A DNA stretch of 64,000 bases, taken from the NCBI GenBank assembly GCA_017523995.1, contig JAFWUX010000050.1, positions 23,395-87,394 on the forward strand, written 5' to 3'. Both the position numbers and the translations under genes were made by a program. The first letter of the stretch is position 1; each line of letters starts with the position of its first letter. A model generated the notes under the pieces. The model was given only the letters and a program-made list of their open reading frames with translations. It had not been told where the DNA came from and made no database searches. This stretch comes from Oscillospiraceae bacterium (GTDB lineage: Bacteria; Bacillota_A; Clostridia; Oscillospirales; Ruminococcaceae). Shown piece after piece: positions 49,813 through 59,514 of the stretch.

Positions 49813-51210
49813 ATGATGAAAAATACCGAAAAGCAAATGGACAAACTCGTTGCGCTCTGCCAGGGGCGCGGCTTCGTCTACGCAGGCTCCGAGATTTACG
49901 GCGGTCTCGCAAACACATGGGATTACGGTCCCCTCGGCGTAGAGCTCAAGAACAACATCAAGAAGGCATGGTGGCATTTCTTCGTGCAGGCAAATCCGCA
50001 CAATGTCGGACTTGACAGCGCCATCCTGATGAACCCGCAGACATGGGTAGCATCCGGTCACCTCGGCGGCTTCTCCGATCCGCTCATGGACTGCAAGGAG
50101 TGCAAGACCCGTCACCGCGCGGATAACCTCATCGAGGATTTCGACGGCACGAATGTCGCGGGCTGGACAAACCAGCAGATGACGGACTATATCCGCGAAA
50201 AGGGCATCGTCTGTCCGAACTGCGGCAAGTCGAACTTCACCGACATCCGCCAGTTCAACCTGATGTTCAAGACCTTCCAGGGCGTCACCGAGGACAGCAA
50301 GGCGGAGCTCTATCTCCGTCCGGAGACCGCGCAGGGTATCTTTGTCAACTTTGCAAATATCCAGCGCACCACCCGCCGCAAGATCCCGTTCGGCGTCGGT
50401 CAGATCGGCAAATCCTTCCGCAACGAGATCACCCCGGGCAACTTCATCTTCCGCGTCCGCGAGTTCGAGCAGATGGAGCTCGAGTTCTTCTGCAAGCCGG
50501 GCACCGATCTGGAATGGTTCCAGTATTGGCGCGGCTACTGCAAGGACTTCCTGCTGCGCATCGGTCTGAAGGAGGAGAATCTCCGCCTGCGCGACCACTC
50601 CGCAGAGGAGCTCTGCTTCTATTCCAAGGCGACAACGGACTTTGAGTATCTGTTCCCGTTCGGCTGGGGCGAACTCTGGGGCGTCGCGGACAGAACCGAT
50701 TATGACCTCACGCAGCACAGCAACACATCCGGCAAAACGCTCGATTACTTCGATCCGGAGACCAACGAGCGCTACATTCCGTATGTCATCGAGCCGTCGC
50801 TCGGCGTCGAGAGACTGTTCCTCTCGATCCTGACCGAAGCATATGACAGCGAAGTGCTCGGCACCGATGACAAGGGCAAGGAGGATGTCCGCACCGTGAT
50901 GCGCTTCCACCCGATGCTCGCGCCGTTCAAGTGTGCAGTTCTGCCGCTTTCCAAGAAGCTCTCCGAGAAGGCATATGAGGTTTACCAGATGCTTTCCGAG
51001 CACTTCATGGTTGATTTCGATGATACCGGCTCGATCGGCAAGCGCTACCGCCGTGAGGATGAGATCGGCACGCCGTTCTGCATCACGTATGATTTCGATA
51101 CCGCAGAGAATGACAACTGCGTGACCGTCCGCGACCGCGACACGATGGAGCAGGTTCGCATCCCGATCACCGAGCTCGTCGCATATCTGAGCGACAAGAT
51201 CAAGTATTGA
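49813..51210 (+). CDS. glyS: glycyl-tRNA synthetase, dimeric class II type
   Basis: 465 residues, single-chain archaeal/eukaryotic-type form as in many Firmicutes and not the alpha2beta2 type. Motifs: [20 protein letters not shown], the inserted zinc-like segment [11 protein letters not shown] with [20 protein letters not shown] and [20 protein letters not shown] (class II motif 2), and [10 protein letters not shown] (motif 3). The anticodon-binding domain covers about 365-465. Two adjacent ATGs (49813, 49816) follow AAAGGCGG; the first is listed. Confidence 0.96.
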   Translation: MMKNTEKQMDKLVALCQGRGFVYAGSEIYGGLANTWDYGPLGVELKNNIKKAWWHFFVQANPHNVGLDSAILMNPQTWVASGHLGGFSDPLMDCKECKTRHRADNLIEDFDGTNVAGWTNQQMTDYIREKGIVCPNCGKSNFTDIRQFNLMFKTFQGVTEDSKAELYLRPETAQGIFVNFANIQRTTRRKIPFGVGQIGKSFRNEITPGNFIFRVREFEQMELEFFCKPGTDLEWFQYWRGYCKDFLLRIGLKEENLRLRDHSAEELCFYSKATTDFEYLFPFGWGELWGVADRTDYDLTQHSNTSGKTLDYFDPETNERYIPYVIEPSLGVERLFLSILTEAYDSEVLGTDDKGKEDVRTVMRFHPMLAPFKCAVLPLSKKLSEKAYEVYQMLSEHFMVDFDDTGSIGKRYRREDEIGTPFCITYDFDTAENDNCVTVRDRDTMEQVRIPITELVAYLSDKIKY

Positions 51211-51232
51211 TCTGTTAACGGAATAAACAAAA

Positions 51233-51278
51233 AGAAGCCGCTTCAATTTGCGAAAAAGCAGATTGGAGCGGCTTTTGC
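51233..51278 (+). terminator. GCCGCTTC-type terminator of glyS
   Basis: AGAAGCCGCTTCAAT pairs with ATTGGAGCGGCTT, then TTGCAC. Variant of the recurrent GCCGCTCC stem. Confidence 0.8.
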
Positions 51279-51523
51279 ACATAATGCAGTATCAAACATA
51301 AATCTTTGTGCAAACTTTTTGAAAAGTTGCACGCAACCGTCTAACATTTGCCGTTTTGGCACCCCTTTATAGAGGGGCGGGCAGTGCCCGCATCCGAGAG
51401 GCTAAAGTCCGAATCATTCAAAATGTTAATTTTATCAGATTTCCCGATCAAGGCGCGGATTCAAATGGTCAACAGAAACGGCAAAGATATTTCCACTCTC
51501 CCTCTTTTTCAAATATGTCCGCG

Positions 51524-51715
51524 CAGCGGACACCACAACTTCTCACTTCTCACTCCTATCTCCTCACTTCTCGCTCCTCTCTCCTCACTTTATATAATTG
51601 TCCGCGGAGCGGACACCGCAACTTCTCACTTCTCACTCCTATCTCCTCACTCTATTATAAATCCGTCCGCGAAGCGGACACCACAATTTCTCATTTCTAA
51701 TTTCTCATTTCTAAT
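51524..51715. repeat. array of GTGTCCGC-type and GAGAAATTAGAAAT units, reverse
   Basis: Two to three units CAACTTCTCACTTCTCACTC CTATCTCCTCAC, each headed by a GTCCGC-NNN-GCGGAC palindrome, and a final TTTCTCATTTCTAATTTCTC block: the reverse complement of 49397-49600. Confidence 0.85.
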
Positions 51716-51978
51716 TGGTAATAGATGGGTGCTGCGAACCGGACAAGAAGACGAAATGACCGGTTTGGCAAAGGTGTTAGTCGGTACGTGAACTCAACCT
51801 TGTACAGGCGATGGGGTTCATGCCGGCGGTACAGGATTGCAGGCATGCACTTGGAACTTTGACAATTGAATAGCAGTGTCATTTGCACGGCAAAGCAAGG
51901 GGCACTGCATTATTTCTTTTCGTATTTATGTTAATGTTAGCTTGATGTTCTTCATCCTTTTCGTCAAATAGATTTTTT
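51716..51978. other. non-coding stretch without a recognised feature
   Basis: No convincing reading frame. TTGACAATTGAATAGCAG near 51859 resembles a -35 with no good -10 at 17 bases. It may be a remnant of a lost gene or element. Confidence 0.3.
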
Positions 51979-52380
51979 CACTGGGCGCGGGGCGCAAGTG
52001 CGAGGGGAAGAACCACAGGGAGAGGGAAGTCCTCGCTGCGCTCGGGTCTCCCCTCTCCCTCGCGCTCCCTCTCTCCTTATCCTCTCCTCTCTGGGGGCGT
52101 AAGCCACGCATTTGACATATGCTGCTTGCTTAGATGTACCGGCTTGATTGGCGTACGCTGCTTGTTTGAGCAGTGCCAAATAAGCCGCAGCACTTAGACG
52201 CAACCCACACCAAATGAGAGACTTACGCCCCAAGGGGGTCAGGGAATCAGGAAAGGGATGAGCGCAGCACCGGCGTAACGGTGCGGGGAAAACCTAAAGG
52301 GGATAGGGGGAATGTGAGCTCGCGAACCTTCCCCCTGTCCTCTTTGGGTTTTCCCCTCGCATTCGCGCCCCGCGCCCAGT
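51979..52380. mobile_element. about 400-base MITE-like element with 30-base terminal inverted repeats
   Basis: The left end ACTGGGCGCGGGGCGCAAGT (51979 on, continuing GCGAGGGGAA) is the inverse of the right end TTCCCCTCGCATTCGCGCCC (ending CGCGCCCAGT at about 52380), with two mismatches in 30. Inside are further stems, for example GGGGCGTAAG/CTTACGCCCC (about 52093 and 52223). No transposase is coded. A related partial copy lies at 46340-46613. Mobility is inferred from the ends. Confidence 0.6.
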
Positions 52381-52508
52381 AAAATCAAACCTTCGGACAA
52401 AAGATAAAGAATAAGAAATCAAAAGCCGAACCATTCTCCCAAAAACTAAAATCAAACCCTCGGACAAAGGATACAGAACAATAAACCCCAAATCAGCTTC
52501 AGCAAACA

Positions 52509-52552
52509 GAAAAGCCGCCAAATTAACGCATTTACGCTGATTCAGCGGCTTT
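52509..52552 (-). terminator. terminator of the lon-engB operon
   Basis: AAAGCCGC and GCGGCTTT bracket a longer imperfect stem with inner GC/AT pairs; T-rich on the reverse strand. Related to the recurrent stem. Confidence 0.6.
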
Positions 52553-52557
52553 CTTCT

Positions 52558-52618
52558 ATCCAAATATAAAATGGGGTCTGGGTGCGGAGTCTCCTTATAG
52601 TTCCGTCGGAGACACCTC
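52558..52618 (-). repeat. truncated A-element overlapping the engB stop
   Basis: Reverse strand: GGTGTCTCCGACGGAAC, TATAAGGAGACTCCGC, then directly ACCCAGACCCCATTTTATAT; the CTGGGGAT hairpin is missing. The codons VSPTEL and TAA of engB are read from it. Confidence 0.75.
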
Positions 52619-53218
52619 AACTTCTTCCTCCTCTACGGGAACCGTGATCTCCTCGATCAGTCCGCGCAGAGCATCAACGCCCTCACCGGTCACCGATGAG
52701 AACACCGTAACATTGAGGTCCTCAAACTGCGGCAGCTCCTGCGGCAGTGCAGCAAGCCTTGCCGTCCGCTCAGATTTGTTGAGCTTATCCGCCTTCGTCA
52801 GCACAATCGCAAACGGCATTTCCGTGTCAATCAGAAAATCAACCATCTGCAAATCATTTTTCGTCGGCGGATGGCGCATGTCGAGCAGCAGCAGCACAGC
52901 GCGCAGATCGCGCGTGTCCTGCAGATAGCCGTTAATGAGCTCCTGCCAGCGTTTCAGCTCTGCTTTGGAGCGTTTCGCGTAGCCGTAGCCCGGCAGATCG
53001 GCAAAAGTGACGCCGTCACAGTGATAGAAATTGATTGTCGCAGTTTTACCCGGCACCGAGCTGACGCGCGCGAGATTCTTGCGCTGAAACAGCTTGTTGA
53101 TCAGCGTCGATTTGCCGACATTGGATTTGCCCGCAAACGCGATCTCCGGTGTTTTGCATTTCGGGAGCTGCGCCGCCGTGCCGTAGGCGGCAGAGAATTC
53201 GGCGATATTCCAGTTCAT
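52595..53218 (-). CDS. engB: ribosome-biogenesis GTPase EngB (YsxC)
   Basis: 207 residues. GTPase motifs: G1 AGKSNVGKST, G2/G3 region SSVPGKTATINFY and FADLPGYGYA, G4 LTKADK and G5 FSSVTGEG. EngB/YsxC is needed for assembly of the 50S subunit. ATG at 53218, 10 bases after the lon stop. The C-terminal tail EEEEVEVSPTEL ends in a repeat element, so the last six residues are probably a recent addition. lon-ysxC order is conserved with Bacillus. Confidence 0.96.
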   Translation of the reverse strand: MNWNIAEFSAAYGTAAQLPKCKTPEIAFAGKSNVGKSTLINKLFQRKNLARVSSVPGKTATINFYHCDGVTFADLPGYGYAKRSKAELKRWQELINGYLQDTRDLRAVLLLLDMRHPPTKNDLQMVDFLIDTEMPFAIVLTKADKLNKSERTARLAALPQELPQFEDLNVTVFSSVTGEGVDALRGLIEEITVPVEEEEVEVSPTEL

Positions 53219-53228
53219 CGCTGCCCCC

Positions 53229-55694
53229 TTACTGCGCCGTCTTGTTCGGACGCTTGCGCGGAGCAGGCATCGGCGGGAGCGTCAGCTTCTGCAGATCATC
53301 CTCATGCAGCGGCTCAAGCTTGGTATCATAATGCGGCGGGATCAGTGCCGTTTCGAGCACCGTCTCAACGGTTTCGCAGGGGATAAAGCGGATCGCATTG
53401 CGCACAGTCTCATCGAGCTCCGCCAGATCAGGCAGATTTGCCTCGGGGATCAGGACCGTGCGGATGCCGTTTTTATACGCCGCCATAGATTTTTCCACAA
53501 GCCCGCCGATCGGCAGCACATTGCCCTGCAGCGTGATTTCGCCGGTCATGGCGATATCGTGCCGGACAGGGATGCCGGAGAGCGCCGAGACCAGCGCCGT
53601 CAGCATGGTGACGCCTGCGCTCGGGCCGTCCTTCGGGACAGCGCCTTCCGGTGCGTGAATGTGGATATCCTTGGATTTGAACGTCTCCGGATTGATGTCG
53701 TAGGTTTTCGCGTGTGCGCGCGCATAGGAGACCGCGAGCTTTGCGCTCTCCTTCATGACGTCGCCGAGCGAGCCGGTGACCTGAATCTCGCCTTTGCCGG
53801 GCATAGTCAGGACTTCCAGCGGCATCAGCACGCCGCCGACGCTCGTCCACGCGAGCCCGTTGACCATGCCGACCGTATCCGCTTTTGCGAAGTAGTCGCC
53901 GGTATATTTATGCGGACCGAGCGCAGATTCCAGCGTCTCGGGCGTATACTGCACCTTTTTGAGATCGTCTGTCAGCAGCGTTTTTGCGCACTTGCGGCAG
54001 AGCGAAGCGATCCGGCGCTCAAGTGTACGGACACCGGCTTCGCGGGTGTAGTAGTCGATCAGGTCATAAATTGCGGCATCGGTGATTTTGATCTGCGATG
54101 CTTTCAGACCGTTCGCCTTGATCTGCTTTTTGACGAGATGCTCCTTTGCGATGTGGAACTTTTCCTCGCGCGTATAGGAGTTGACCTCAATGACATCCAT
54201 GCGGTCATAGAGCGGCGCAGGGATCATATCCGCGTTGTTCGCCGTTGTCAGGAACATGACCTGCGAGAGATCGAACGGAACCTCGAGGAAGTGATCGCGG
54301 AAGGCATGGTTCTGCGCACTGTCAAGGACTTCGAGCAGCGCAGCCGCCGGATCGCCTTTGAAGTCGCCGGAAAGCTTGTCGATCTCGTCGAGCAGAATCA
54401 GCGGATTCATACTCTTTGCCTGCCGCATCGCCTCGATGATTCTGCCGGGCATTGCGGCGACATAGGTCTTGCGGTGGCCGCGGATCTCGCTTTCATCGCG
54501 CACGCCGCCGAGCGACACGCGGACATAGCTTCTGCCCAGCGCCTTCGCAACAGACTGCGCAATCGAGGTTTTGCCGACGCCGGGAGGACCGACGAGGCAG
54601 ATGATCTGTCCGGTGAGCTTCGGCTGCAGGACATGCACGCTCATTGCCTCGAGCACGCGCTCCTTGACACGTTTCAGACCGTAGTGCTCCTTATCCAGCA
54701 GGGCAGCAGCCTTCGGGATATCGAGTTTCTCCTTCGTTGTGATGCCCCACGGCAGCGAGAGCGCCACATCGAGATAATTGCTGATGACATAAGCCTCCTG
54801 CGAGCCCGAGGGCATTCTGGAAAGCTGCTGTGCCTCATGGCGAAGCTTCGCCTTGACCTCATCGCTTGCTTCGAGCTTGTCGATTTTCTTTTGATAGGAG
54901 GCGGTGTCGGATTCATCGTTTTCGCCGAGCTCCTCGCTGATGATGCGCTGCTGTTCGCGCAGATAGAGCTCACGCTGGCTCTGGTCAATGCGCATCTGGA
55001 CGCCGTTCTGCAGCTCCGCTTCGACCTTGAGAATCTCGTTCTCGCGCATCAGGACAGCATAGAGCATTGTCATGCGCAGGAACAGGCTGCCCTCCTCGAG
55101 CATCATCTGGCGATCATGATAATCCATATCGAGATTCGACCAGACCGCTTCAAAGAGCTGCTTTGCATCCTCCTCCGCGAGCACCATTTCCGCGAATTCG
55201 CGCGGGGTACGGCGGGAGAGCTTGCAGTTCAGCGCATACTGATCCTTGACGGAGTTGATGATCGCCTGAATCTCAATCGGGTTGGATTTGCTGCGTGTAT
55301 AGGTCGGCAGCGGCTTGAAATCCGCGCGCCAGTATTCGACATCGTCATCGGGTGCAAACAGCTTGAGCGCCTTTGCGCGCGCCAGACCCTCCACGAGGAC
55401 GCGGGTGCCGTCTCTGCCGCGCATGACCTGACGCACCTCGCAGATGACGCCGACGCGATAGAGATCGCGGGGCTTCGGCTCAAGGATTGCCTGATCGCGC
55501 TGTGCAATCAGCAGGATGCGGCGGTCGCGTTCAAGGGCAGCATCGACTGCCTTGCGCGATTCCGCTCTGCCGACTTCAAAATCAATGACCATATGCGGAA
55601 ATGCGACCAGCCCGCGCAGTGCAACAACGGGGATCATGCTTTCCTCATCGGGAGTAATTTCAAGGATTTCGTCTGTGCGTTCTTTCTCTTGCAT
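53229..55694 (-). CDS. lon: ATP-dependent protease Lon
   Basis: 821 residues. N-terminal LAN domain (MIPVVALRGLVAFPHMVIDF), coiled coil with LYLREQQRIISEELGE, AAA+ domain with Walker A GPPGVGKTS near residue 370 and LILLDEIDKL, and the protease domain with catalytic Ser near 692 in PKDGPSAGVTM and Lys in GGLVEKSMAAYKNG. It degrades misfolded and regulatory proteins in the cytoplasm. ATG at 55694 has only a weak GGAAAAG upstream. The promoter region holds AGTCAAA, at most half of a CtsR box. Confidence 0.96.
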   Translation of the reverse strand: MQEKERTDEILEITPDEESMIPVVALRGLVAFPHMVIDFEVGRAESRKAVDAALERDRRILLIAQRDQAILEPKPRDLYRVGVICEVRQVMRGRDGTRVLVEGLARAKALKLFAPDDDVEYWRADFKPLPTYTRSKSNPIEIQAIINSVKDQYALNCKLSRRTPREFAEMVLAEEDAKQLFEAVWSNLDMDYHDRQMMLEEGSLFLRMTMLYAVLMRENEILKVEAELQNGVQMRIDQSQRELYLREQQRIISEELGENDESDTASYQKKIDKLEASDEVKAKLRHEAQQLSRMPSGSQEAYVISNYLDVALSLPWGITTKEKLDIPKAAALLDKEHYGLKRVKERVLEAMSVHVLQPKLTGQIICLVGPPGVGKTSIAQSVAKALGRSYVRVSLGGVRDESEIRGHRKTYVAAMPGRIIEAMRQAKSMNPLILLDEIDKLSGDFKGDPAAALLEVLDSAQNHAFRDHFLEVPFDLSQVMFLTTANNADMIPAPLYDRMDVIEVNSYTREEKFHIAKEHLVKKQIKANGLKASQIKITDAAIYDLIDYYTREAGVRTLERRIASLCRKCAKTLLTDDLKKVQYTPETLESALGPHKYTGDYFAKADTVGMVNGLAWTSVGGVLMPLEVLTMPGKGEIQVTGSLGDVMKESAKLAVSYARAHAKTYDINPETFKSKDIHIHAPEGAVPKDGPSAGVTMLTALVSALSGIPVRHDIAMTGEITLQGNVLPIGGLVEKSMAAYKNGIRTVLIPEANLPDLAELDETVRNAIRFIPCETVETVLETALIPPHYDTKLEPLHEDDLQKLTLPPMPAPRKRPNKTAQ

Positions 55695-55787
55695 TGTCTT
55701 TTCCAATCTGCCCTGCGCGGCGAAGAACCCTCTCCGGACCGTGCGCAGCCGATCGGGAGAAAAATGCGAGGTTTGACTCTTTGTTAT

Positions 55788-55816
55788 ATTATACAGGAAA
55801 GTGCGCAAAGAATCAA
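55788..55816 (-). promoter_or_regulatory. promoter of lon-engB
   Basis: Reverse strand TTGATT (55816-55811), 17 bases, TATAAT (55793-55788), 93 bases before the lon ATG. Confidence 0.75.
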
Positions 55817-55869
55817 GTTGTAAATTGCGGAAATTTGTGAAAACAAGATGAAAATTGTGCCGGATATAC

Positions 55870-55907
55870 AGAATCTCCTGCAGTTCATCACCGCAGGAGA
55901 TTCGGCA
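55870..55907 (-). terminator. stem-loop after clpX
   Basis: GAATCTCCTGCAG and CGCAGGAGATTC form a 12-13 base stem about 22 bases after the clpX stop; the T-run is weak. Confidence 0.6.
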
Positions 55908-55929
55908 TAGACTTGGCAGCGCAGTCGGA

Positions 55930-57198
55930 TCAGGCAGCAGAGACTTCCTGTCCGCTGTCATCCAGCAGCAGCGGCGCGGTATGATTTTCCACGCAGGCTG
56001 CGGTTACAACAACCTTTTTGACACTCTTGCGCGAGGGGGCGTCAAACATTGTCTGCATCAAAATGCCTTCGAGGATGGCACGGAGTCCGCGGGCGCCCGT
56101 TTTCTGCTCCAGTGCGCGCTTTGCAATCGCGATCAGTGCATCATGCTCGATCTCGAGCTCGATGTGATCATAGCGGAACAGCTTTGCGTACTGCTTGAGC
56201 AGGGCGTTTTTCGGCTCGGTCAGAATCCGGACGAGCGAATCCTCATCCATTTCGTCGAGCGTTGTGATGATGGGCAGTCTGCCGACCAGCTCCGGCACGA
56301 TGCCGAATTTGACCAGATCCTGCGGAATCACCTTGCGGAAGATATTTTCCGTTTTCTCCTTTTTGGAGAGCACCTGTGCGCCGAAACCGAGTCCGGAGGA
56401 TTCGGTGCGGCTGACAATATGCTTTTCGAGACCGTCAAACGCACCGCCGCAGATAAAGAGAATATTCTTCGTGTTGATGTGAATAAACTCCTGATTCGGG
56501 TGCTTTCTGCCGCCCTGCGGGGGGACATTCGAGACGGTTCCCTCGATGATCTTCAGCAGCGACTGCTGGACGCCTTCGCCGCTGACATCTCGTGTCAGGG
56601 ATGTGTTTTCGGATTTGCGCGCGATCTTGTCGATCTCGTCAATATAGATGATGCCGCGCTCGGCTGCTTCAACATCGAAGTTTGCAGCCTGAATCAGGCG
56701 CAGCAGCACATTTTCAACGTCATCGCCGACATAGCCTGCCTCGGTGATCGTTGTGGCATCCGCGATTGCAAACGGCACATCGAGAATCTTCGCGAGCGTC
56801 TGTGCAAGATAGGTCTTTCCGACACCGGTCGGACCGAGCAGCAGCACATTGCTCTTCTGAATCTCGACATCATCGCCGTCATCGGCGCTCAGGATGCGCT
56901 TGTAGTGGTTGTATACGGAGACGGCAAGGGAGATCTTTGCGCTGTCCTGACCGATGACATATTCATCGAGGACTTTTTTGATCTCCGCCGGCTTGAGCAG
57001 ATTGATCTGCTTGCCGGAGGATTTGCCGTGCTTTGCAGATGAAGACTGCGGCTTTGTGTCGCGGTCGCCGTAGAGCAGCTCATAACAATAGGTGACGCAC
57101 TCGTCACAGATGTTGTTGCTGCCCGCAGAGAACATGCTCTGCACTTTGGTTTCCGGTTTGCCGCAGAAATTACAGGTTCTCAATCCTTTTTCAGGCAT
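55930..57198 (-). CDS. clpX: ClpX ATPase subunit of ClpXP
   Basis: 422 residues. N-terminal C4 zinc finger (CNFCGKPE and CDECVTYC), AAA+ domain with Walker A GPTGVGKT near residue 125, Walker [14 protein letters not shown], the ClpP-binding IGF-like loop read as SGLGFGAQ, and sensor motifs [17 protein letters not shown] (here [13 protein letters not shown]). It unfolds substrates and feeds them to ClpP. AGGAGAG precedes the ATG. 72 bases after clpP. Confidence 0.97.
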   Translation of the reverse strand: MPEKGLRTCNFCGKPETKVQSMFSAGSNNICDECVTYCYELLYGDRDTKPQSSSAKHGKSSGKQINLLKPAEIKKVLDEYVIGQDSAKISLAVSVYNHYKRILSADDGDDVEIQKSNVLLLGPTGVGKTYLAQTLAKILDVPFAIADATTITEAGYVGDDVENVLLRLIQAANFDVEAAERGIIYIDEIDKIARKSENTSLTRDVSGEGVQQSLLKIIEGTVSNVPPQGGRKHPNQEFIHINTKNILFICGGAFDGLEKHIVSRTESSGLGFGAQVLSKKEKTENIFRKVIPQDLVKFGIVPELVGRLPIITTLDEMDEDSLVRILTEPKNALLKQYAKLFRYDHIELEIEHDALIAIAKRALEQKTGARGLRAILEGILMQTMFDAPSRKSVKKVVVTAACVENHTAPLLLDDSGQEVSAA

Positions 57199-57270
57199 AA
57201 TTTTCTCTCCTGTATGCTGTGGGCGGTTCGGAGCATTGCGGCTCCGGTTCTGGTTTTCTCTGTATGTGAA

Positions 57271-57876
57271 TCAGCGCTTGGAAACAACCTTGTCGATCAG
57301 ACCGTAGTTCATGGCTTCTTCGGCGGTCATGAAGTAATCGCGCTCGACATCGCGCTCGATCTGTGCAAGCTCCTTGCCGGTGTTCTCCGCGAGGATGCGG
57401 TTCAGGTTGCCCTTGGTGCGCAGGAGATTATCGGTGCGGATCTTGATATCGGTTGCCTGACCGGAAAGTCCGCCGCCCATGATCAGCGGCTGGTGAATCA
57501 TGATCTCACTGTTCGGCAGCGCCATGCGCTTGCCCTTTGCGCCGGAGGAAAGCAGCAGCGCGCCCATCGAGGCGGCAAGTCCGATGCAGATTGTAGCCAC
57601 ATCACACTTGATATACTGCATGGTATCATAGATTGCCATGCCGGCTGTGACAGAGCCGCCGGGGCTGTTGATATAAAGTGAGATATCCTTCTCCGGATCC
57701 TGACTTTCGAGGAACAGCAGCTGTGCGACAACAAGGCTTGCGGTCACATCGTTGACATCCTCAGAGAGCATGATGATGCGGTCATTGAGCAGGCGGGAGT
57801 AGATATCATATGCGCGCTCGCCGCGGTTTGTCTGTTCAATGACGGTCGGAACCAGACTCATGTGCATATTGTTCAT
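57271..57876 (-). CDS. clpP: ClpP protease subunit
   Basis: 201 residues. Serine protease triad: Ser103 in [11 protein letters not shown], His128 in [10 protein letters not shown] and an Asp near 177. N-terminal loop [20 protein letters not shown] and [20 protein letters not shown] are typical. It forms the barrel degraded through ClpX. ATG at 57876 has GGAAGG 8 bases upstream; the longer frame with MREYAERK is not favoured. Confidence 0.97.
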   Translation of the reverse strand: MNNMHMSLVPTVIEQTNRGERAYDIYSRLLNDRIIMLSEDVNDVTASLVVAQLLFLESQDPEKDISLYINSPGGSVTAGMAIYDTMQYIKCDVATICIGLAASMGALLLSSGAKGKRMALPNSEIMIHQPLIMGGGLSGQATDIKIRTDNLLRTKGNLNRILAENTGKELAQIERDVERDYFMTAEEAMNYGLIDKVVSKR

Positions 57877-57951
57877 AAAGGGTACCTTCCTTTCGGCGTA
57901 TTCTCTCAAAATATGCGCATTTCCGCATATTTCGCAATAAAGCAGATTTCC

Positions 57952-57987
57952 GGCTCCCGTCCCGCAGCATAGGTTTGCAGCGGGACG
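57952..57987 (-). terminator. stem-loop between tig and clpP
   Basis: Reverse strand CCGTCCCGC and GCGGGACGG around an 11-14 base loop. No strong T-run, so it may only attenuate clpP expression. Confidence 0.5.
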
Positions 57988-58018
57988 GAAACCGGTTCAT
58001 TAGATTTTCAGTCCTTGA

Positions 58019-59371
58019 TTATTCTGCGTCAGCGGCTGCTTCCTCCGCCTTTGCCTCCTCAGCCGGAGCTTCCTCAGCGATGTCGTTGTCAACAACAGCA
58101 TTGTTCTTGATCAGCTCGACAACCTTCTGGACGCGGAGGTCGGTGCGGTAATCCTCAACCGGAATGCGGGACTTGACGAACTCAACCGGAGCCTGCATCT
58201 GACCTGCGAACTCTGTGAGTGCCTCATCGAGCTCCTCATCGGAAACCTGAATGTTCTCGGTATCTGCGATCTTCTCGAGTGCGAGGCGGAGTGTGACTTC
58301 TTTCTTTGCCTGCGGCTCATACTCATCGCGGAGCTGATCCATGGTCATGCCGGTGAGCTGGAGATACTCCTCAAGCTTGAGGTCGCCGTACTGCTGCTGC
58401 AGCTGGTTCTCAAACTCGCGGACGCGCTGGTCGATGCGGCGGTCATAGAGCACCTGCGGGATGACTGCATCGGTGCCTGCGACAACGGTATCGAAGATTG
58501 CGTTCTCGAACTGGGTCTCAGCCTGCTGCTTTGCAGATTCCTTCAGCTTGTTCTCGATGTCTGCGCGGAGCTCTGCGATGGTATCAAACTCAGAGACATC
58601 CTTTGCGAGCTCATCGTCGATCTCCGGCAGCTCCTGCGAGGAGATTGCGAGCAGCTCGGTCTTGAAGACAGCAGCCTTGCCTGCATAGCGGTCATCGCCG
58701 TACTCCTCCGGGAAGGTGACATTGACATCGAACTTGTCGCCGATGTTCTTGCCGACAATCTGATCCTCAAAGCCCGGGATGAACTGACCGCTGCCCAAAC
58801 GGAGCGGATATTCTTCGCCCTTGCCGCCCTCGAATGCGACATCGTCGATGAAGCCTTCAAAGTTGATCTTGACCTCGTCGCCGTTCTCGGCTGCGCGGTC
58901 CTCAACGTCGATCATGCGTGCCTGACGCTGACGGAGCATTTCGATCTGCTGATCGACATCCTCAGCGGTGACCTCACGGACCTTCATCGGTGCGTGGATG
59001 CCCTTGTACTCAGCGACGGTGACTTCCGGCTTGGTGATGAGGGTTGCCTTGCAGACAGCGCCCTCCTCCTTGGTGCAGGAAACGAGCTCAACGGAAGGAC
59101 GGTCGATGATGGTGATCTCCTTCTCGCGGATGATTGTATCGAGCTCGCCCGGGATGATCATGTTGACTGCGTCCTCATAGAAGACATCCTCGCCGTAGAG
59201 CTTTTCGACCATCTTGCGCGGCACCTTGCCCTTGCGGAAGCCCTTGACGGCAATATCCTTCTTCTGGCGCTGATAAACGCGCTCGCAGGCTGCCTCAAGA
59301 TCCTCGGCAGAAATCGAGAAGGTAACTTCTCTCATATTTACATCGGTTTTGACATCGGAAATCAGGCTCAT
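58019..59371 (-). CDS. tig: trigger factor chaperone
   Basis: 450 residues. N-terminal ribosome-binding domain with the signature GFRKGKVPRKMVEKLYG, central FKBP-type prolyl isomerase domain (about 160-245, NGDEVKINFEGFIDDVAFEG), and a helical C-terminal chaperone domain. The tail is Ala/Glu-rich (EEAPAEEAKAEEAAADAE). It binds nascent chains at the ribosome exit. GGAGG lies upstream of the ATG. It heads the tig-clpP-clpX set. Confidence 0.97.
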   Translation of the reverse strand: MSLISDVKTDVNMREVTFSISAEDLEAACERVYQRQKKDIAVKGFRKGKVPRKMVEKLYGEDVFYEDAVNMIIPGELDTIIREKEITIIDRPSVELVSCTKEEGAVCKATLITKPEVTVAEYKGIHAPMKVREVTAEDVDQQIEMLRQRQARMIDVEDRAAENGDEVKINFEGFIDDVAFEGGKGEEYPLRLGSGQFIPGFEDQIVGKNIGDKFDVNVTFPEEYGDDRYAGKAAVFKTELLAISSQELPEIDDELAKDVSEFDTIAELRADIENKLKESAKQQAETQFENAIFDTVVAGTDAVIPQVLYDRRIDQRVREFENQLQQQYGDLKLEEYLQLTGMTMDQLRDEYEPQAKKEVTLRLALEKIADTENIQVSDEELDEALTEFAGQMQAPVEFVKSRIPVEDYRTDLRVQKVVELIKNNAVVDNDIAEEAPAEEAKAEEAAADAE

Positions 59372-59453
59372 AACAGTTCCTCCAAATTTCGTTTTCTCAT
59401 GATGCGGCGTACAAAATCCGCCGCGGAATTCTGCATATTGACAGATACACTTT

Positions 59454-59482
59454 ATTATAACACAAACAGGGGATTATTTCCA
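59454..59482 (-). promoter_or_regulatory. probable promoter of tig
   Basis: Reverse strand TGGAAA (59482-59477, poor -35), 17 bases ending TGT, TATAAT (59459-59454): an extended -10 can make up for the weak -35. Confidence 0.55.
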
Positions 59483-59514
59483 GAGGTTTTTCCTCTTTCT
59501 TCCATTTCAACAGT

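Noticed and set aside
51850..51880. Promoter TTGACA at about 51859
   Set aside because: No acceptable -10 at 16-18 bases and no gene downstream on that strand.
55750..55793. CtsR operator at the lon promoter
   Set aside because: Only one half-site (AGTCAAA) is present; the other half does not match the direct-repeat consensus.
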